From the NCBI GenBank assembly GCA_022653735.1, contig JALCSU010000004.1:29870-93869 (forward strand): a DNA stretch of 64,000 bases. Reading direction: 5' to 3'. A program made the translations under genes and the position numbers. This document shows, one piece after another, positions 14,560 through 25,092 of this stretch. The notes below the pieces were generated by a model. The model ran no database searches. It saw only the letters and a list, made by a program, of their open reading frames with translations, and was not told the origin of the DNA. The stretch's first letter is position 1. Every line of letters starts with the position of its first letter. This DNA comes from Bacteroidales bacterium (GTDB lineage: Bacteria; Bacteroidota; Bacteroidia; Bacteroidales; UBA932).

Positions 14560-15336
14560 TTAGAGATTGCGTATCCAGATGTTTCTGTAGCTGATAGGCT
14601 TGCTAGGGTCTCCATGGGCTTGGAGCCTAATAGGACCTGCGCCATGCTTTACGATGCGAGGCAGGCCTATGAACTCTGTCGTGCCGCGAATTTCGGTGTC
14701 GTTCTGGACAACTACTCCGTTATGAATGACTGTTACCCTAGGGTAATTGCGATAGGAACCGTCTTCCTTGAAGTCTGGAGCCTTGTAGATTATGTCATAG
14801 ACATTCCATTCCCCAGGCTTACGCATTGCGTTCACGAGCGGAACGGCCTGTTTGTAGATGCTGGCGGCCTGACCGTTAACGTATGTTTTATTCTCGTAAC
14901 TGTCAAGCACCTGAACTTCATACATGCCCTGAAGGAAAATTCCGCTGTTGCCTCTAGCCTGCGATGAACCCTCAATGTCCTTAGGCACGCACCACTCGAT
15001 GTGGAGCTGGAAATCGTTGAATTTGTCCTTTGTCTGAATGTCGCCTGTGCTCTTATCTACGGTCACGACCCCGTCATGAACCTTCCATAGAGCAGCGCCG
15101 CCTTTTGCGCTTTCCCATTTAGATAAATCCTTCCCGTCGAATAGAATCACTGCATCGGACGGGGCGGTGAAACCACCGCCGTCAATGGTGGATCCAGGAG
15201 TGACGACAGGGACTTCAGGGGAATAGAACTCAGTCATCTCGTGAGTCATCTTATTCTTTTCTTGCGCGCCAGCTATCATGGCCGGCAGAAGAAAGACGAT
15301 AGAAAGAAGGATGTGCTTTGAATATTCCATATTCAT
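14560..15336 (-). CDS. DUF1080 (3-keto-disaccharide hydrolase-like) secreted protein
   Basis: Predicted periplasmic or secreted carbohydrate-active protein with a concanavalin/LamG-like fold. The signal peptide is residues 1-25, ending AGAQ. Typical DUF1080 features follow: VILFDGKDLSKWES (about 64-77), WKVHDGVVTV, a DFQLHIEWCVP strand, GNSGIFLQGMYEVQVLDSY (about 130-148), GEWNVYDIIYKAP, and the C-terminal GPIRLQAHG...ISYRNIWIR. Some characterised family members act on 3-keto-glycosides; the substrate here is unknown. It is the first chromosomal gene after the element, divergent from the GH95 gene 148 bp away. Confidence 0.85.
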   Translation of the reverse strand: MNMEYSKHILLSIVFLLPAMIAGAQEKNKMTHEMTEFYSPEVPVVTPGSTIDGGGFTAPSDAVILFDGKDLSKWESAKGGAALWKVHDGVVTVDKSTGDIQTKDKFNDFQLHIEWCVPKDIEGSSQARGNSGIFLQGMYEVQVLDSYENKTYVNGQAASIYKQAVPLVNAMRKPGEWNVYDIIYKAPDFKEDGSYRNYPRVTVIHNGVVVQNDTEIRGTTEFIGLPRIVKHGAGPIRLQAHGDPSKPISYRNIWIRNL

Positions 15337-15484
15337 TATATTAATGATATAATATTCTTATGAATTCAGAGAATAAAGTTACGATTTCCTAAGTAAAAAA
15401 AGAAATATTATTCATGAGTATTTTCCCCTACAAGCAATTTTACTATATTAGCGTCGCTAAAAAATACCTCATACCATTGATATC

Positions 15485-17989
15485 ATGAAGAAGATTCTCT
15501 CTGTCATTGCCGTTGTCTTTTGCAGCAGTATTATTTTTGCGCAGACACCTGCGTCTCTTGTGATGAATTATGACCAGCCTGCCAAGATATTCGAAGAAGC
15601 CTTTCCTTTAGGGAACGGACATCTTGGTGCCACCGTTTACGGTGGCGTGACTGATGATGTCATCTGGCTGAACGAGGGGACGCTTTGGGGCAAAATCGGC
15701 GCTGAGAATAATCCAAAGACCGGCGGCAGGGCGCAGTTGGAGAAGGTTCGCCAGGCGCTTTATGCAGAGGACTGGGAGACGGCTGCCACGTTGGCGAAGG
15801 ATCTTCAAGGGCCGAATGTGGCCGCTTATCTGCCAATGGGGTGCCTTCATCTGAGGCAAACTTTCGGAGCCGAGGAGAATAAAGGGCTGTTCTATGATTA
15901 TCACGGGCAAAGGAATAGTTCTTCAGATGATTCACCATACGGAATAACTGAATATTCACGTTGCCTGGACCTCGGCAGGGCCATCGCCACTGCCAGCTTT
16001 ACCGTTGATGGGGTGAAATACACGAGGGAAATGTTCGTCTCTCATCCTGACAGGGTGTTCGTCATCCACTTGACGTCCTCGGAGAAGGGAAAGCTGGAGT
16101 TCCGGCTGGACGGGGAATCCATGTGGGATGGCTGTTCAGTAAGCAGCGTTTCCTCAAATGAATTCATCGTAAGAGGCGCTGTGGGCTGGGACATGGACAC
16201 GAAGTGGAAAGAGCCATTTTCGGCTCACCGTAAAGGGCCTCACGGGGAAACCGGAATGCGTTATGAGTTCAGGGTCAGGCTTGTCAGTTGCGACGGCCAA
16301 GCGTATTCTATGCCAGGCCTTCATGTCAACGGTGCTTCGGATGCGGTTATTCTCGTAAGCGCAGCTACTAGCTATAATGGCTTCAATCATCGTCCAGACA
16401 CAGAAGGAAGAGATGAAGATGCACTTGCGGCGAAGATGCTTAATGATGCTTCGGTCAAAGATTTAAATACGCTCCGTTCTGCGCATATCGCTGACTATCA
16501 GTCGATTTTTAATCGCATTTCGCTGGATGTCAATGGCTCTCTTGCTTATGTTCCAGGGGATAAGACTGTCGATGCCAGGCTGACAGAATATTCGCAGGGC
16601 GCAAAAGATCCCGGCCTTGAAATGCTATATTTCCAGTTCGGACGTTATCTGCTTATATCCAGTTCCAGAGAGGATAGCGAGGTGCCTTGCAACCTTCAAG
16701 GAATATGGAACAAAGACAGGCATCCGGCATGGGGCAGCGACTTGCACACGAATATAAACGTCCAGATGAATTACTGGCCGGCGGAGCCGCTGGCAATGAG
16801 CGAGAATGCGATGCCTCTGGTGCGGTTCATCGGCAACTGCGCAGTCAATGGAGCCGAAGTGGTAAAGAATTTATACGATATGAAAGGCTGGACTGTGCAT
16901 CACAACAGCGACATCTGGTGTGCTGCCGGACCCGTTGGGGAGAAAGAGGGCGATCCAGTGTGGGCCAACTACGTTATGGCAGGCCCATGGCTATGCAGTC
17001 ACCTCTACGAGCATTACCTGTTCACCTGTGACAAGGAATACCTTGCCAAGACGGCATACCCTCTCATGAAAGGCTGTGGCGATTTCATCATGGACTGGCT
17101 CGTGGAGAGGGACGGCAAATACATAACTGCCCCTGCGACTTCTCCCGAGAACACCTTCATCGATGACAATGGCAAGATAGGAAAAGTGACCATGGGCACT
17201 GCTATGGACATGGAAATATGCTGGGATCTGCTCAATAATCTGATTGAAGCAAGCGAGGTGTTAGGAACTGATCCAGAATTACGAGCCAGGTGGATTAATT
17301 ACAGAGATAACCTGCAGCCACTCCGGGTTGGAGCAGAAGGGGACTTGAACGAATGGTACAAGGACTGGAAAGACAAAGATCCTTATCACAGACATGTCTC
17401 TCATCTCTATGGGCTTTATCCGGGACGTGAGATATCTCCGTTCAGCACCCCAGAGTTAGCCGCTGCAGCCAGAAAGACTCTCGAAATGCGTGGGGATGGC
17501 GGAACGGGTTGGAGCAAGGCTTGGAAAATAGCTTTCTGGGCAAGACTCTTGGATGGGGATCATTCCTACAAGATGTTCAGAGAACTTCTCTCGAAGTCTA
17601 CGCTCAAAAATCTGTTCGACACTCATCCGCCATTCCAGATCGATGGCAACTTCGGAAGCATTGCCGGCATCTCAGAGATGCTCCTCCAGAGCCAGAACGG
17701 CGTGGTTCATCTACTGCCTGCCCTGCCTTCAGAATGGGCAGATGGTTCAGTGAAAGGCCTAAGAGCTCGTGGCGCCTTTGTCGTGGATATCGACTGGAAA
17801 GATGGAAAACTCTCTGATGCAAGCATACTTCCCGAAAAAGGCGGTAAATGCGTCTTGCGCACATCCATTAGAGTCCAGATCCGTCAATCGGGACGACGAA
17901 TCGCCTCTAAATCCATAAAAGATGGTGAATATTATGTGACCACATTCCAAGCCAAGCCGGGGAATAAATATTCCGTGATTCCGGGTTAA
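15485..17989 (+). CDS. GH95 alpha-L-fucosidase family glycoside hydrolase
   Basis: Predicted exo-hydrolase of alpha-L-fucosyl (or alpha-L-galactosyl) residues in host or plant glycans. The signal peptide is [20 protein letters not shown]. The GH95 N-terminal signature is present ([18 protein letters not shown] at about 38-55, then WLNEGTLWG). The catalytic (alpha/alpha)6 barrel follows with [37 protein letters not shown] and MDMEICWDL, then a C-terminal beta domain. At 834 aa it has the full length of the family. It converges with the antiporter gene with a 4-bp overlap at the stops. No SusC/SusD pair is nearby, so it is not in a classical utilisation locus. Confidence 0.9.
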   Translation: MKKILSVIAVVFCSSIIFAQTPASLVMNYDQPAKIFEEAFPLGNGHLGATVYGGVTDDVIWLNEGTLWGKIGAENNPKTGGRAQLEKVRQALYAEDWETAATLAKDLQGPNVAAYLPMGCLHLRQTFGAEENKGLFYDYHGQRNSSSDDSPYGITEYSRCLDLGRAIATASFTVDGVKYTREMFVSHPDRVFVIHLTSSEKGKLEFRLDGESMWDGCSVSSVSSNEFIVRGAVGWDMDTKWKEPFSAHRKGPHGETGMRYEFRVRLVSCDGQAYSMPGLHVNGASDAVILVSAATSYNGFNHRPDTEGRDEDALAAKMLNDASVKDLNTLRSAHIADYQSIFNRISLDVNGSLAYVPGDKTVDARLTEYSQGAKDPGLEMLYFQFGRYLLISSSREDSEVPCNLQGIWNKDRHPAWGSDLHTNINVQMNYWPAEPLAMSENAMPLVRFIGNCAVNGAEVVKNLYDMKGWTVHHNSDIWCAAGPVGEKEGDPVWANYVMAGPWLCSHLYEHYLFTCDKEYLAKTAYPLMKGCGDFIMDWLVERDGKYITAPATSPENTFIDDNGKIGKVTMGTAMDMEICWDLLNNLIEASEVLGTDPELRARWINYRDNLQPLRVGAEGDLNEWYKDWKDKDPYHRHVSHLYGLYPGREISPFSTPELAAAARKTLEMRGDGGTGWSKAWKIAFWARLLDGDHSYKMFRELLSKSTLKNLFDTHPPFQIDGNFGSIAGISEMLLQSQNGVVHLLPALPSEWADGSVKGLRARGAFVVDIDWKDGKLSDASILPEKGGKCVLRTSIRVQIRQSGRRIASKSIKDGEYYVTTFQAKPGNKYSVIPG

Positions 17990-20241
17990 ATCCAGCCGAG
18001 GCTTTGAAGGTCGCCTGCGAGCCAGGCGGTGTCGCCTTCGGTGAACATGAAGTCCGGCTCCGGGTTAGTTACTATTTCCCCGCAATGCAAGACGCTGATG
18101 ACCATGCACTGGTAGCGTCGCAAATTCGCGCTCCTGAGAGTTTTCCCAGTCAGGAAAGAGTCTGCCTTCAGCGTTACGGATTTTATTTCGAAGTTGATGT
18201 CCGCCGTGTCTTCCAGCTCGTCAAGAGAAGGGATGGTTGCGTCAATCATGGCCCTCAGCTTTTCTATCTGGTCATTTGTGCCGACGGCAAGCAGCTTGTC
18301 GTTAGGGAAGAGCATTACGTCGCCTGATGGCACGATTATGTTTTTCCTGCCCCTTGTGATCTTAATGATGTTAGCGCCGGATTCGCTCCGGAAAGGAATA
18401 TCCTTGAGGCAAGTCCCGGCTAGCGATGACTCCTGAGCCAGCGTGAGGCTTACGGTGTTCACGCCATAGTCCGCGAGTTTCTGCCTCACTGAATTGGAGA
18501 CTGGCTTGGAGCGTCTCTCGATCTCCTCCTTTTCATTGTAATTTGACAAGAAGTGCTTTTCCAGCTGATTGAATTTATGTACCGAGTGACGAGCGAAAAG
18601 TATGAATATGAGGCCTGCTAGGATTATTGCGAAAACAGTCCATCCAGCCAGCTGGAAATAAGACGAGATCACCACCAGCACCATTGCGATCACTATGAAA
18701 GATCGCACCATGGTTAATCCTATTAGAGGCCAGATGTTGCTCTGCTTTTCCTTTATCAGTTTAGGGGCGGACTCGTTGATGGATCCCGAATTTATCCCGA
18801 GTCCGTACAGGAAAGGAGCCATGGCGGCTAAGGTTACGGCAACATCGAGGATTTTCCTTTCTGTGCCGACCCAGGATGGCAGGAGACGTTTCACTGCTGG
18901 AGCTAGGTAAATCTTGCTGCCAATGTAGATTGCGATCAGGATCACTCCGTAAAGCACTATGCGCGTGAGATATGCTTTCAGCAGTTTGTGCCACTCATTG
19001 TTTGCCATTGCAGTGTCCTTTGCGCTGCTTCCTGCTGCGTTAATCTTTTCTATCCAGGTTTTCGGAAGCTTTTTGCTCAGCAGGTTGTAGCATGGGCCTG
19101 CGAGCTTAATCATGAAAGGAGTCGTAAAAGTCGTGATCACGGAGACAGCGATTATCACGGGGTAGATGAAATCCCTCATGACCCCTAAGGACACGCCCAC
19201 GCCTGCGATGATGAATCCGAACTCACCCAGCTGAGCAAGCGAAAATCCCGTGTAAACTCCGTTCTTAAGCCCGTTGCCAGTCAGGATTATGCCTGCTGCG
19301 CCAAAGAGTATGTGCGTCAGGATGACTATTACCGCAAGAAGGAAGATGATCTGCCAGTGGGCAGTGATCTGCGCAGGAGCTACCATCATTCCAACCGAGA
19401 CAAAGAATATGGCTCCGAAGAGATTTTTGATTGGTTCGACGATTTTGTCGATTTGTTCGCTCTCGATAGTTTCAGCGAGGATTGATCCCATCACGAATGC
19501 CCCCAGAGCCGAAGAGAATCCGACCGAGGTGGCAAGGGCGACCATTCCGAAGCAGAGCCCTATGCTGACTATCAGCAGAATCTCATCGCTGAGATATTTC
19601 TTTGCCTTTTCCAGCAGAGTGGGAATGATGTATATTCCTACCAAGAACCAAAGTATGAGGAAGAACAGCAGTTTGGCTATGTTCATGAGCATCTCTTTGC
19701 CTTCGAATTGCTGGGAGACTGCCATGGTGGACAGCAACACCATCAGCACGATGGCGATCAGGTCCTCTACGACCAGGGTTCCGAACACCATCCCTGCCCA
19801 CGGTCTGTCTTTCATCCCCATGTCTTGGTAAGATTTTAGGACCACCATCGTAGAGGACATCGAGAGAAGGCCTGCTAGGAATATGCTTTCAAGCATCGTC
19901 CAGCCCAGCGCCTGTCCGGTCGCGAAGCCTATCACGAAGACTCCCAGGAATTTCGTTAACGCGGTCACGATTGCGCTGGATCCGACTTTCATCAGCTTCT
20001 TGAAACTGAATTCCAGGCCGAGACCGAACATCATGAAGATCATTCCGATCTCCGACCATTGCTGGACGGTCTCGGTGCTGGATATTCCCGGGAAAAAATG
20101 TATGTTGGGACCAATGAGGAATCCGGCTATGATATAACCCAGTATCAATGGCTGTTTCAACGCCTTGGATATTATGGTGAAAACTCCGGCAGAAATCAGT
20201 ATCAGAGCCAAATCTCTCACGAGATTAACTTCTTCGGTCAT
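17986..20241 (-). CDS. CPA2-family cation:proton antiporter with RCK_C domains
   Basis: Inner-membrane monovalent cation (K+ or Na+)/H+ antiporter. About 12-13 hydrophobic segments lie in residues 1-420, including the family stretch [14 protein letters not shown] and the core [14 protein letters not shown] and [15 protein letters not shown]. Extra hydrophobic helices follow at about 430-580. The cytoplasmic C-terminus holds two RCK_C-like ligand-binding repeats (about 610-680 and 685-750; [24 protein letters not shown]). No RCK_N nucleotide-binding domain is seen, unlike KefB/KefC. The ATG at 20241 follows a short AT-rich divergent region shared with the lytic transglycosylase gene. Confidence 0.88.
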   Translation of the reverse strand: MTEEVNLVRDLALILISAGVFTIISKALKQPLILGYIIAGFLIGPNIHFFPGISSTETVQQWSEIGMIFMMFGLGLEFSFKKLMKVGSSAIVTALTKFLGVFVIGFATGQALGWTMLESIFLAGLLSMSSTMVVLKSYQDMGMKDRPWAGMVFGTLVVEDLIAIVLMVLLSTMAVSQQFEGKEMLMNIAKLLFFLILWFLVGIYIIPTLLEKAKKYLSDEILLIVSIGLCFGMVALATSVGFSSALGAFVMGSILAETIESEQIDKIVEPIKNLFGAIFFVSVGMMVAPAQITAHWQIIFLLAVIVILTHILFGAAGIILTGNGLKNGVYTGFSLAQLGEFGFIIAGVGVSLGVMRDFIYPVIIAVSVITTFTTPFMIKLAGPCYNLLSKKLPKTWIEKINAAGSSAKDTAMANNEWHKLLKAYLTRIVLYGVILIAIYIGSKIYLAPAVKRLLPSWVGTERKILDVAVTLAAMAPFLYGLGINSGSINESAPKLIKEKQSNIWPLIGLTMVRSFIVIAMVLVVISSYFQLAGWTVFAIILAGLIFILFARHSVHKFNQLEKHFLSNYNEKEEIERRSKPVSNSVRQKLADYGVNTVSLTLAQESSLAGTCLKDIPFRSESGANIIKITRGRKNIIVPSGDVMLFPNDKLLAVGTNDQIEKLRAMIDATIPSLDELEDTADINFEIKSVTLKADSFLTGKTLRSANLRRYQCMVISVLHCGEIVTNPEPDFMFTEGDTAWLAGDLQSLGWI

Positions 20242-20334
20242 ATTCTCTTATTCTTTGATGCAAAAATACTCTTTTCTTGGCTCTTTTAAATAATATTAAT
20301 GTGTCATTTGCTGCGTCCGGAGCAAAGATTTTAG

Positions 20335-20342
20335 TAAATTTG
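20335..20342 (+). promoter_or_regulatory. -7 promoter box of the lytic transglycosylase gene
   Basis: TAAATTTG lies 7 bp before the ATG at 20350, implying an almost leaderless mRNA. No well-spaced -33 TTTG is visible. Confidence 0.4.
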
Positions 20343-20349
20343 CGTCACC

Positions 20350-21231
20350 ATGAAAAAAATATTTTTCCTAATTCCGATATTGCTCCTTTCCATTGCAGCA
20401 TTCGGGCAGAATCTGTTTGACGAGAAAGTAACGCTAAACCCAATGCCGCCGAAGGTGCCCCAGAAGATGACTTTCGCAGGGCAGACCATAGAATTCAACA
20501 GGAGCGACCTCATCGAGCGGATGGACAGGGAACTAATTTCGTTCGCCTATTCCCATCAAGTTTCTCTCCTGATGCTCAGGCGAGGCGACCGGATTTTCAA
20601 GCAGGTTCTGCCGATAATGAAGGAATATGGGATACCTGAGGACCTGAAATATATGATGGCAATAGAGAGCAATCTGGACCCGAAGGCTAGGTCAAGTGCT
20701 GGCGCTGCCGGACTCTGGCAGTTCATGCCGGCGACGGCTAAAGAATATGGGCTTGAGGTGACTAGTGAGGTGGACGAGAGATACGACATCGAGAAAGAGA
20801 CAAGGGCAGCGTGCCAGTATCTTTTGAAAGCATATGCAAGCTACAATGACTGGTTCACGGTGGCTGCCAGCTACAATAGCGGCCAGGGCGGTACGACCAG
20901 GAGGCTTAGCGACCAGCAGCAGACCAGCGGTTTGGACTTGTGGCTGCCTACAGAAACTTCGAGATACATGTTCAGGATGCTGGCTGCCAAGATGCTTTTC
21001 GAGAATCCTGTGGCTTTCGGCTTCAAGTTGGATGCCTCTGACAAATACCCATATTATGAGCCTCAGAAAGTGGTGGACGTCGATTATTCCATCAGCAGTC
21101 TGGTAGAGTTCGCGGAGCGTTACGGAATATCCTATATGCAGCTCAAAGAAGCCAACCTCTGGCTTCGTAGCGACAAGCTGACCAACGCTAAGAAAAAGAC
21201 ATACAGGATCGTCATACCTAAGAATATTTAG
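20350..21231 (+). CDS. Lytic transglycosylase (MltD-like)
   Basis: Periplasmic peptidoglycan-cleaving enzyme. The signal peptide is MKKIFFLIPILLLSIAAFGQ. The SLT domain spans about 85-210: YMMAIESNLDPKARSSAGA contains the catalytic glutamate, followed by GLWQFMPATAKEYGL and AAYLL/AASYNSGQGG-like motifs (here VAASYNSGQGGTTRRL). The C-terminal 60 residues (VDVDYSISSLVEFAERYGISY through IVIPKNI) resemble a single LysM cell-wall-binding repeat. It is a short MltD-type protein with one LysM. A hairpin terminator follows directly at 21232-21251. Confidence 0.88.
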   Translation: MKKIFFLIPILLLSIAAFGQNLFDEKVTLNPMPPKVPQKMTFAGQTIEFNRSDLIERMDRELISFAYSHQVSLLMLRRGDRIFKQVLPIMKEYGIPEDLKYMMAIESNLDPKARSSAGAAGLWQFMPATAKEYGLEVTSEVDERYDIEKETRAACQYLLKAYASYNDWFTVAASYNSGQGGTTRRLSDQQQTSGLDLWLPTETSRYMFRMLAAKMLFENPVAFGFKLDASDKYPYYEPQKVVDVDYSISSLVEFAERYGISYMQLKEANLWLRSDKLTNAKKKTYRIVIPKNI

Positions 21232-21251
21232 ATCCTGACTTTCGTCAGGAT
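21232..21251 (+). terminator. Terminator of the lytic transglycosylase gene
   Basis: ATCCTGAC (21232-21239) pairs with GTCAGGAT (21244-21251) around TTTC, immediately after the stop codon. No T tract follows, so it may instead belong to the ATCCTGA repeat family found just downstream. Confidence 0.5.
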
Positions 21252-21291
21252 GACAAGTTGGTTATTATCTCATCCCGATGCACAATAATGG

Positions 21292-21362
21292 CCGTTCATC
21301 CTGAACGACCCGCCCCGTCATCCTGAACGACCCACCCCGTCATCCTGAACTTGATTCAGGAT
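21292..21362. repeat. 22/23-bp tandem repeats containing CCGTCATCCTGAAC
   Basis: Units begin at 21292, 21315 and 21337. The first two are CCGT(T)CATCCTGAAC followed by GACCC(G/A)CC. The last runs into an inverted copy (ATCCTGAA at 21342-21349 with TTCAGGAT at 21355-21362), which could terminate the MTHFS gene. The same ATCCTGA word is in the hairpin at 21232. It resembles dispersed intergenic repeats of the REP kind. Confidence 0.55.
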
Positions 21363-21373
21363 CTAGTCTTCAA

Positions 21374-21913
21374 CTAACAGTGAAAGACCCCGTCTATGGG
21401 AATGTCCCAAGGGTCGGCTGGAATGGAATCGACGATCTGCTGTGGGTATGCGATGCCCCAGACTGGGCAACTGACATTATGCAGGAAGCGGTCGTAGAAG
21501 CCCTTGCCTCTGCCAAGACGAACACCAGATTCCGTGAAGGCTAAGCCGGGGACAATGACAAGATCCAGGAGCGACGGGTCGCGAAGCAATACTGCATTCT
21601 CAGCGGGTTCCAATATTCCGAAAGCGCCTGGAGCCACAGTGTCTGAAGAATATTCATAAATGTCAATGTCATTGCCATTTACCTTCGGCACATAAAGTTT
21701 TTTCGATGTATCGGCCAGCAGCAGGGAAGTGTCTATCTCATCGGCAAAGGACAAGAATGCCATGATTCGATTCGCGGACTTCCATTGAGGGCTGGACAGC
21801 ACTTGATGGCATGTTTCTATGGAATATTCATTTTTCTGCATTGGTGAAAGCGATTTTACCCTGGCTCTTATCTCCGCTCTGATGCCGCGTTTGTCGTTCA
21901 TGCTCATTCTCAA
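21374..21913 (-). CDS. 5-formyltetrahydrofolate cyclo-ligase family protein
   Basis: Predicted ATP-dependent conversion of 5-formyl-THF to 5,10-methenyl-THF in one-carbon metabolism, cytoplasmic. The family signature is clear: LDLVIVPGLAFTESGVRLGRGKGFYDRFL around residues 115-143, with the N-terminal basic helix (KRGIRAEIRARVKSL) used for nucleotide binding. Length 179 aa is standard. The start MRMSMNDKRG offers ATGs at 21913, 21907 and 21901; the exact one is uncertain. Divergent from the MATE gene. Confidence 0.9.
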   Translation of the reverse strand: MRMSMNDKRGIRAEIRARVKSLSPMQKNEYSIETCHQVLSSPQWKSANRIMAFLSFADEIDTSLLLADTSKKLYVPKVNGNDIDIYEYSSDTVAPGAFGILEPAENAVLLRDPSLLDLVIVPGLAFTESGVRLGRGKGFYDRFLHNVSCPVWGIAYPQQIVDSIPADPWDIPIDGVFHC

Positions 21914-21974
21914 ATTGTTTTAGTAACGAAAATCTAATCTAAGATATCATATATTTTGTAATTTTGAAGCCAAA

Positions 21975-23375
21975 ATGAATAAAAGTAATCAGATAGACAT
22001 GTTGAACGGCCCTCTGATGGGGAAGCTGGTCCGGTTTGCCATACCATTCGCGGCAAGCAGCATTCTTCAGCAGCTGTTCAACTCCGTGGATATAGCGGTA
22101 GTCGGTAATTTTGCGAGTAGCCAGGCATTGGCTGCGGTTGGAGCTAACGGGCCTGTGATAGCCCTGCTGTTGAATTTCTTCATCGGCATCTCGCTGGGAA
22201 CGAATGTCATAATTGCGAATCACATAGGCCAGAAGAATGAGGAAGGCATACGTGAGGCTGTGTCAACATCTTCCGTAATAGCTCTCGTGGCTGGATTCCT
22301 CCTAATGATCGTAGGTCTCTTGGTAGCTTCGCCTCTCTTGAAATTAATGAATACGCCAGCTGACGTGCTGGACCAGGCGACTCTTTACCTGAGAATAGTG
22401 CTTCTTGGCGCACCTGCCATATTAATATATAATTTCGGTGCCGCCATTCTTAGAAGCAAAGGTGACACGAAACGTCCGCTTTACATCCTCATAATCGCCG
22501 GCATCCTGAATACCATCCTAAATCTCATTCTGGTGATTGTTTTCAACATGGCTGTGGCGGGAGTAGCCGTCGCTACGACGGTTTCCAATATCGTCAGTGC
22601 CGGAATTATCGTCTGGATGCTGACCCACGAAGAGGGACCTTTCAAGCTGAAGATAAAAGGCATGAAATCATATTCACGGTCACTCTCGAGAATATTGAAT
22701 GTCGGCCTTCCGGCGGGCTTCCAGAATATGCTCTTCGCTATTTCTAACGTGTTCGTGCAGTCCGCCATCAATTCATACGGAGCTCTTGCGGTGGCAGGAA
22801 ACGCCGCAGCGCTGAACTATGAATTCTTCTCTTATTTCTTCGTATCGGCGTTCGATGCTGCCGCAGTGACATTCGTAGGACAGAATTATGGAGCAGGGAA
22901 GGTGGGCAGGTGCAAGACCGTGTTCAAGATTTGCATGACGCTCAGCGTGATAGTTTCCAGCCTTTTCTCGGCCATCATCCTTCTGAACGGCAAGGCCTGC
23001 ATGAGGGTCTTCACATCTGACCCGCAAGTAATCAGTTTCGGAATAGAGAGGCTGAAATATGCCACTCTGTGGATGGGTCTGGCTTGTAGCTATGAAATAG
23101 CCGGATCCTGCATGAGAGGATTCGGCTATTCGCTGCAGCCAGCCATACTGACCATATTCGGCACCTGCGTATTACGAATAGTTTGGATTTATGCCGTAAG
23201 CCCCGTCTGGCCGGGGCTTACGGCATTTGCTGCTTGCATACCCGGTTTCATGGATACTAACCGGCGCTATGGTACTGGCCGCCTATCGAGTCACGAGCAA
23301 GAAGGCGTTTGTGCTGGTGTCCGACGGAAGCCGCACTTGAATCCAGCCCGCCGAATCACAATGCTCCTTTCTTGA
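21975..23375 (+). CDS. MATE family efflux transporter, C-terminus frameshifted
   Basis: Inner-membrane multidrug/cation antiporter with about 12 transmembrane helices in two repeats. MATE signatures are [34 protein letters not shown] and [14 protein letters not shown]. The reading frame given ends in an un-MATE-like basic tail after [11 protein letters not shown]. Removing one base from the TTT near 23225-23227 restores [20 protein letters not shown] and a typical ending at a TGA at 23338-23340, before the convergent asd gene. A 13-bp perfect hairpin (23193-23205 with 23212-23224) lies directly before the shift. This is either a real frameshift or a sequencing/assembly error at the hairpin. 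Confidence 0.85.
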   Translation: MNKSNQIDMLNGPLMGKLVRFAIPFAASSILQQLFNSVDIAVVGNFASSQALAAVGANGPVIALLLNFFIGISLGTNVIIANHIGQKNEEGIREAVSTSSVIALVAGFLLMIVGLLVASPLLKLMNTPADVLDQATLYLRIVLLGAPAILIYNFGAAILRSKGDTKRPLYILIIAGILNTILNLILVIVFNMAVAGVAVATTVSNIVSAGIIVWMLTHEEGPFKLKIKGMKSYSRSLSRILNVGLPAGFQNMLFAISNVFVQSAINSYGALAVAGNAAALNYEFFSYFFVSAFDAAAVTFVGQNYGAGKVGRCKTVFKICMTLSVIVSSLFSAIILLNGKACMRVFTSDPQVISFGIERLKYATLWMGLACSYEIAGSCMRGFGYSLQPAILTIFGTCVLRIVWIYAVSPVWPGLTAFAACIPGFMDTNRRYGTGRLSSHEQEGVCAGVRRKPHLNPARRITMLLS

Positions 23376-24366
23376 GCATGTATTCTGCGATTTGGACGGC
23401 ATTTAGGGCTGCGCCCTTGCGAATTTGATCGCCAGTGAGCCACAGAGTGCAAGAATTGTCATCTGCCAAGTCCTTACGAATCCTGCCAACATAGACATCG
23501 TCTTTGCCAGCGCTTTCCAGAGGAGTAGGGTAGAGATAGTTCTGAGGGTCGTCCTTCACTGTGACTCCAGGGGCTGCCTCCAAGGCTTTCCTTATTTCAT
23601 CGACTTCTAGAGGCTTTTCGGTTTGGAACCATACGCTCTCCGAGTGGCTTCTTAAAGAAGAAACCCTCACGCAAGTTGCGCTAGTCCTTACATCAGAATG
23701 CATGATTTTCCGAGTCTCATGGAACATCTTCATCTCCTCTTTCGTGTAGTCGTTCGGCATCATCTTGTCTATCTGTGGAATTACGTTGTAAGCAAGCTGG
23801 CAAGGAAATTTGCTTACGTGTTCAGTCTTGCCAGTCTCCACAATGTCTTTATATTGCTGCTGAAGTTCCTGCATTGCCTGTGCTCCAGCACCGCTGGCGC
23901 TCTGGTATGACGAAATGTGAACTTTTGCGATATGGCTTAGATCATCTATTGGCTTCAGCACTACTACCATGAGAATGGTTGTGCAATTAGGGTTCGCTAT
24001 TATGTTCCTTGGGTGATTCAATGCATCTTCCGGATTAACCTCAGGCACCACCAGAGGCACGTCTGCGTCCATTCTGAAGGCGCTGCTGTTGTCTATCATC
24101 ACTGTGCCGAATTTAGTCACGGTGTCGGCATATTCAATCGAAGTGCTGGCGCCTGCGGAAGCAAATGCAACGTTGATTCCTTTGAAATCGTCGTTGTGCT
24201 GCAGTTGTTTGACGATAATGTCCTTTCCTTTAAATGAATATGTCCTTCCGGCGGATCGTTCGGACCCGAAGAGAACCAGTTCGTCACACGGAAAATCTCT
24301 TTCTTCTAGTATGCGCAGGAACTCTTGTCCCACCGCGCCACTTGCGCCAATGATTGCTGCTTTCAT
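23356..24366 (-). CDS. asd: Aspartate-semialdehyde dehydrogenase
   Basis: NADPH-dependent reduction of aspartyl phosphate to aspartate semialdehyde in lysine, threonine, methionine and diaminopimelate synthesis. The N-terminal Rossmann motif is [14 protein letters not shown]. The catalytic cysteine lies in [11 protein letters not shown] (about 128-138), and substrate-binding residues are in [14 protein letters not shown] and RTSATCVRV. Length 336 aa is normal. It converges with the MATE gene, whose frameshifted frame overlaps its end by 20 bp while the repaired MATE frame does not. It is divergent from upp, with a shared 70-90 bp promoter region. Confidence 0.95.
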   Translation of the reverse strand: MKAAIIGASGAVGQEFLRILEERDFPCDELVLFGSERSAGRTYSFKGKDIIVKQLQHNDDFKGINVAFASAGASTSIEYADTVTKFGTVMIDNSSAFRMDADVPLVVPEVNPEDALNHPRNIIANPNCTTILMVVVLKPIDDLSHIAKVHISSYQSASGAGAQAMQELQQQYKDIVETGKTEHVSKFPCQLAYNVIPQIDKMMPNDYTKEEMKMFHETRKIMHSDVRTSATCVRVSSLRSHSESVWFQTEKPLEVDEIRKALEAAPGVTVKDDPQNYLYPTPLESAGKDDVYVGRIRKDLADDNSCTLWLTGDQIRKGAALNAVQIAEYMLKKGAL

Positions 24367-24431
24367 AATACAAAATAATTGTTAAGTTCGGACTTTTTCT
24401 GTCCGGCTTCAAAGTTATGCAAAAAAATGCT

Positions 24432-24439
24432 TAAATTTG
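24432..24439 (+). promoter_or_regulatory. -7 promoter box of upp
   Basis: TAAATTTG, 18 bp before the ATG at 24458. It overlaps the upstream TTG (24437), which argues against that TTG as the start codon. Confidence 0.5.
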
Positions 24440-24457
24440 ACAAATCTTTCAATTACT

Positions 24458-25087
24458 ATGACCCAATTACATATTATTAACCACCCGATGATTCAGCACA
24501 AGCTGACCATTATGAGGAAGAAGGAAACAGGATCCAAGGACTTCAGGCAGCTGCTGGACGAGATTTCAATGCTGATGGGCTACGAGGTGACTCGCGATCT
24601 TCCACTGGAAGATGTTGAAATAGAGACGCCAATAAGCAAGATGACGGGTAAGGAGATTTCTGGCCGGAAGCTGGCCATAGTGCCTATACTTAGGGCAGGC
24701 CTCGGAATGATGACAGGGCTTCAGACCTTGGTCCCGGTCGCAAAAGTCGGCCACATAGGACTTTACAGGGATGAGAAAACGCACAATCCGGTGGTATATT
24801 ACTGTAAGCTTCCTCTTGATATTCAGGAAAGACTCGTGATAGTTACTGATCCCATGCTTGCCACAGGAGGAAGTTCCTGCGACGCAATCAGGATGCTGAA
24901 GGAGAGGGGATGCAGAAACATCCGCCTGATGTGTCTGGTAGGAGCCCCAGAGGGAATAGAAAGAGTGCAGAAAGAACATCCAGATGTGGACATATATCTT
25001 GCGGCAGTAGACGATCATCTAAATGAAAACGCCTACATCGTGCCAGGTCTGGGTGATGCAGGCGATAGAATATTCGGAACTAAATAA
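24458..25087 (+). CDS. upp: Uracil phosphoribosyltransferase
   Basis: Pyrimidine salvage enzyme making UMP from uracil and PRPP. Family motifs visible: [22 protein letters not shown] at the N-terminus, [14 protein letters not shown], the PRPP loop [12 protein letters not shown] (about 131-142), and the uracil-binding C-terminal [22 protein letters not shown] chose ATG 24458 ([10 protein letters not shown]) rather than the TTG 21 bp upstream because of the promoter box and the family's usual start. The 209-aa length agrees. Confidence 0.95.
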   Translation: MTQLHIINHPMIQHKLTIMRKKETGSKDFRQLLDEISMLMGYEVTRDLPLEDVEIETPISKMTGKEISGRKLAIVPILRAGLGMMTGLQTLVPVAKVGHIGLYRDEKTHNPVVYYCKLPLDIQERLVIVTDPMLATGGSSCDAIRMLKERGCRNIRLMCLVGAPEGIERVQKEHPDVDIYLAAVDDHLNENAYIVPGLGDAGDRIFGTK

Positions 25088-25092
25088 ATTCC

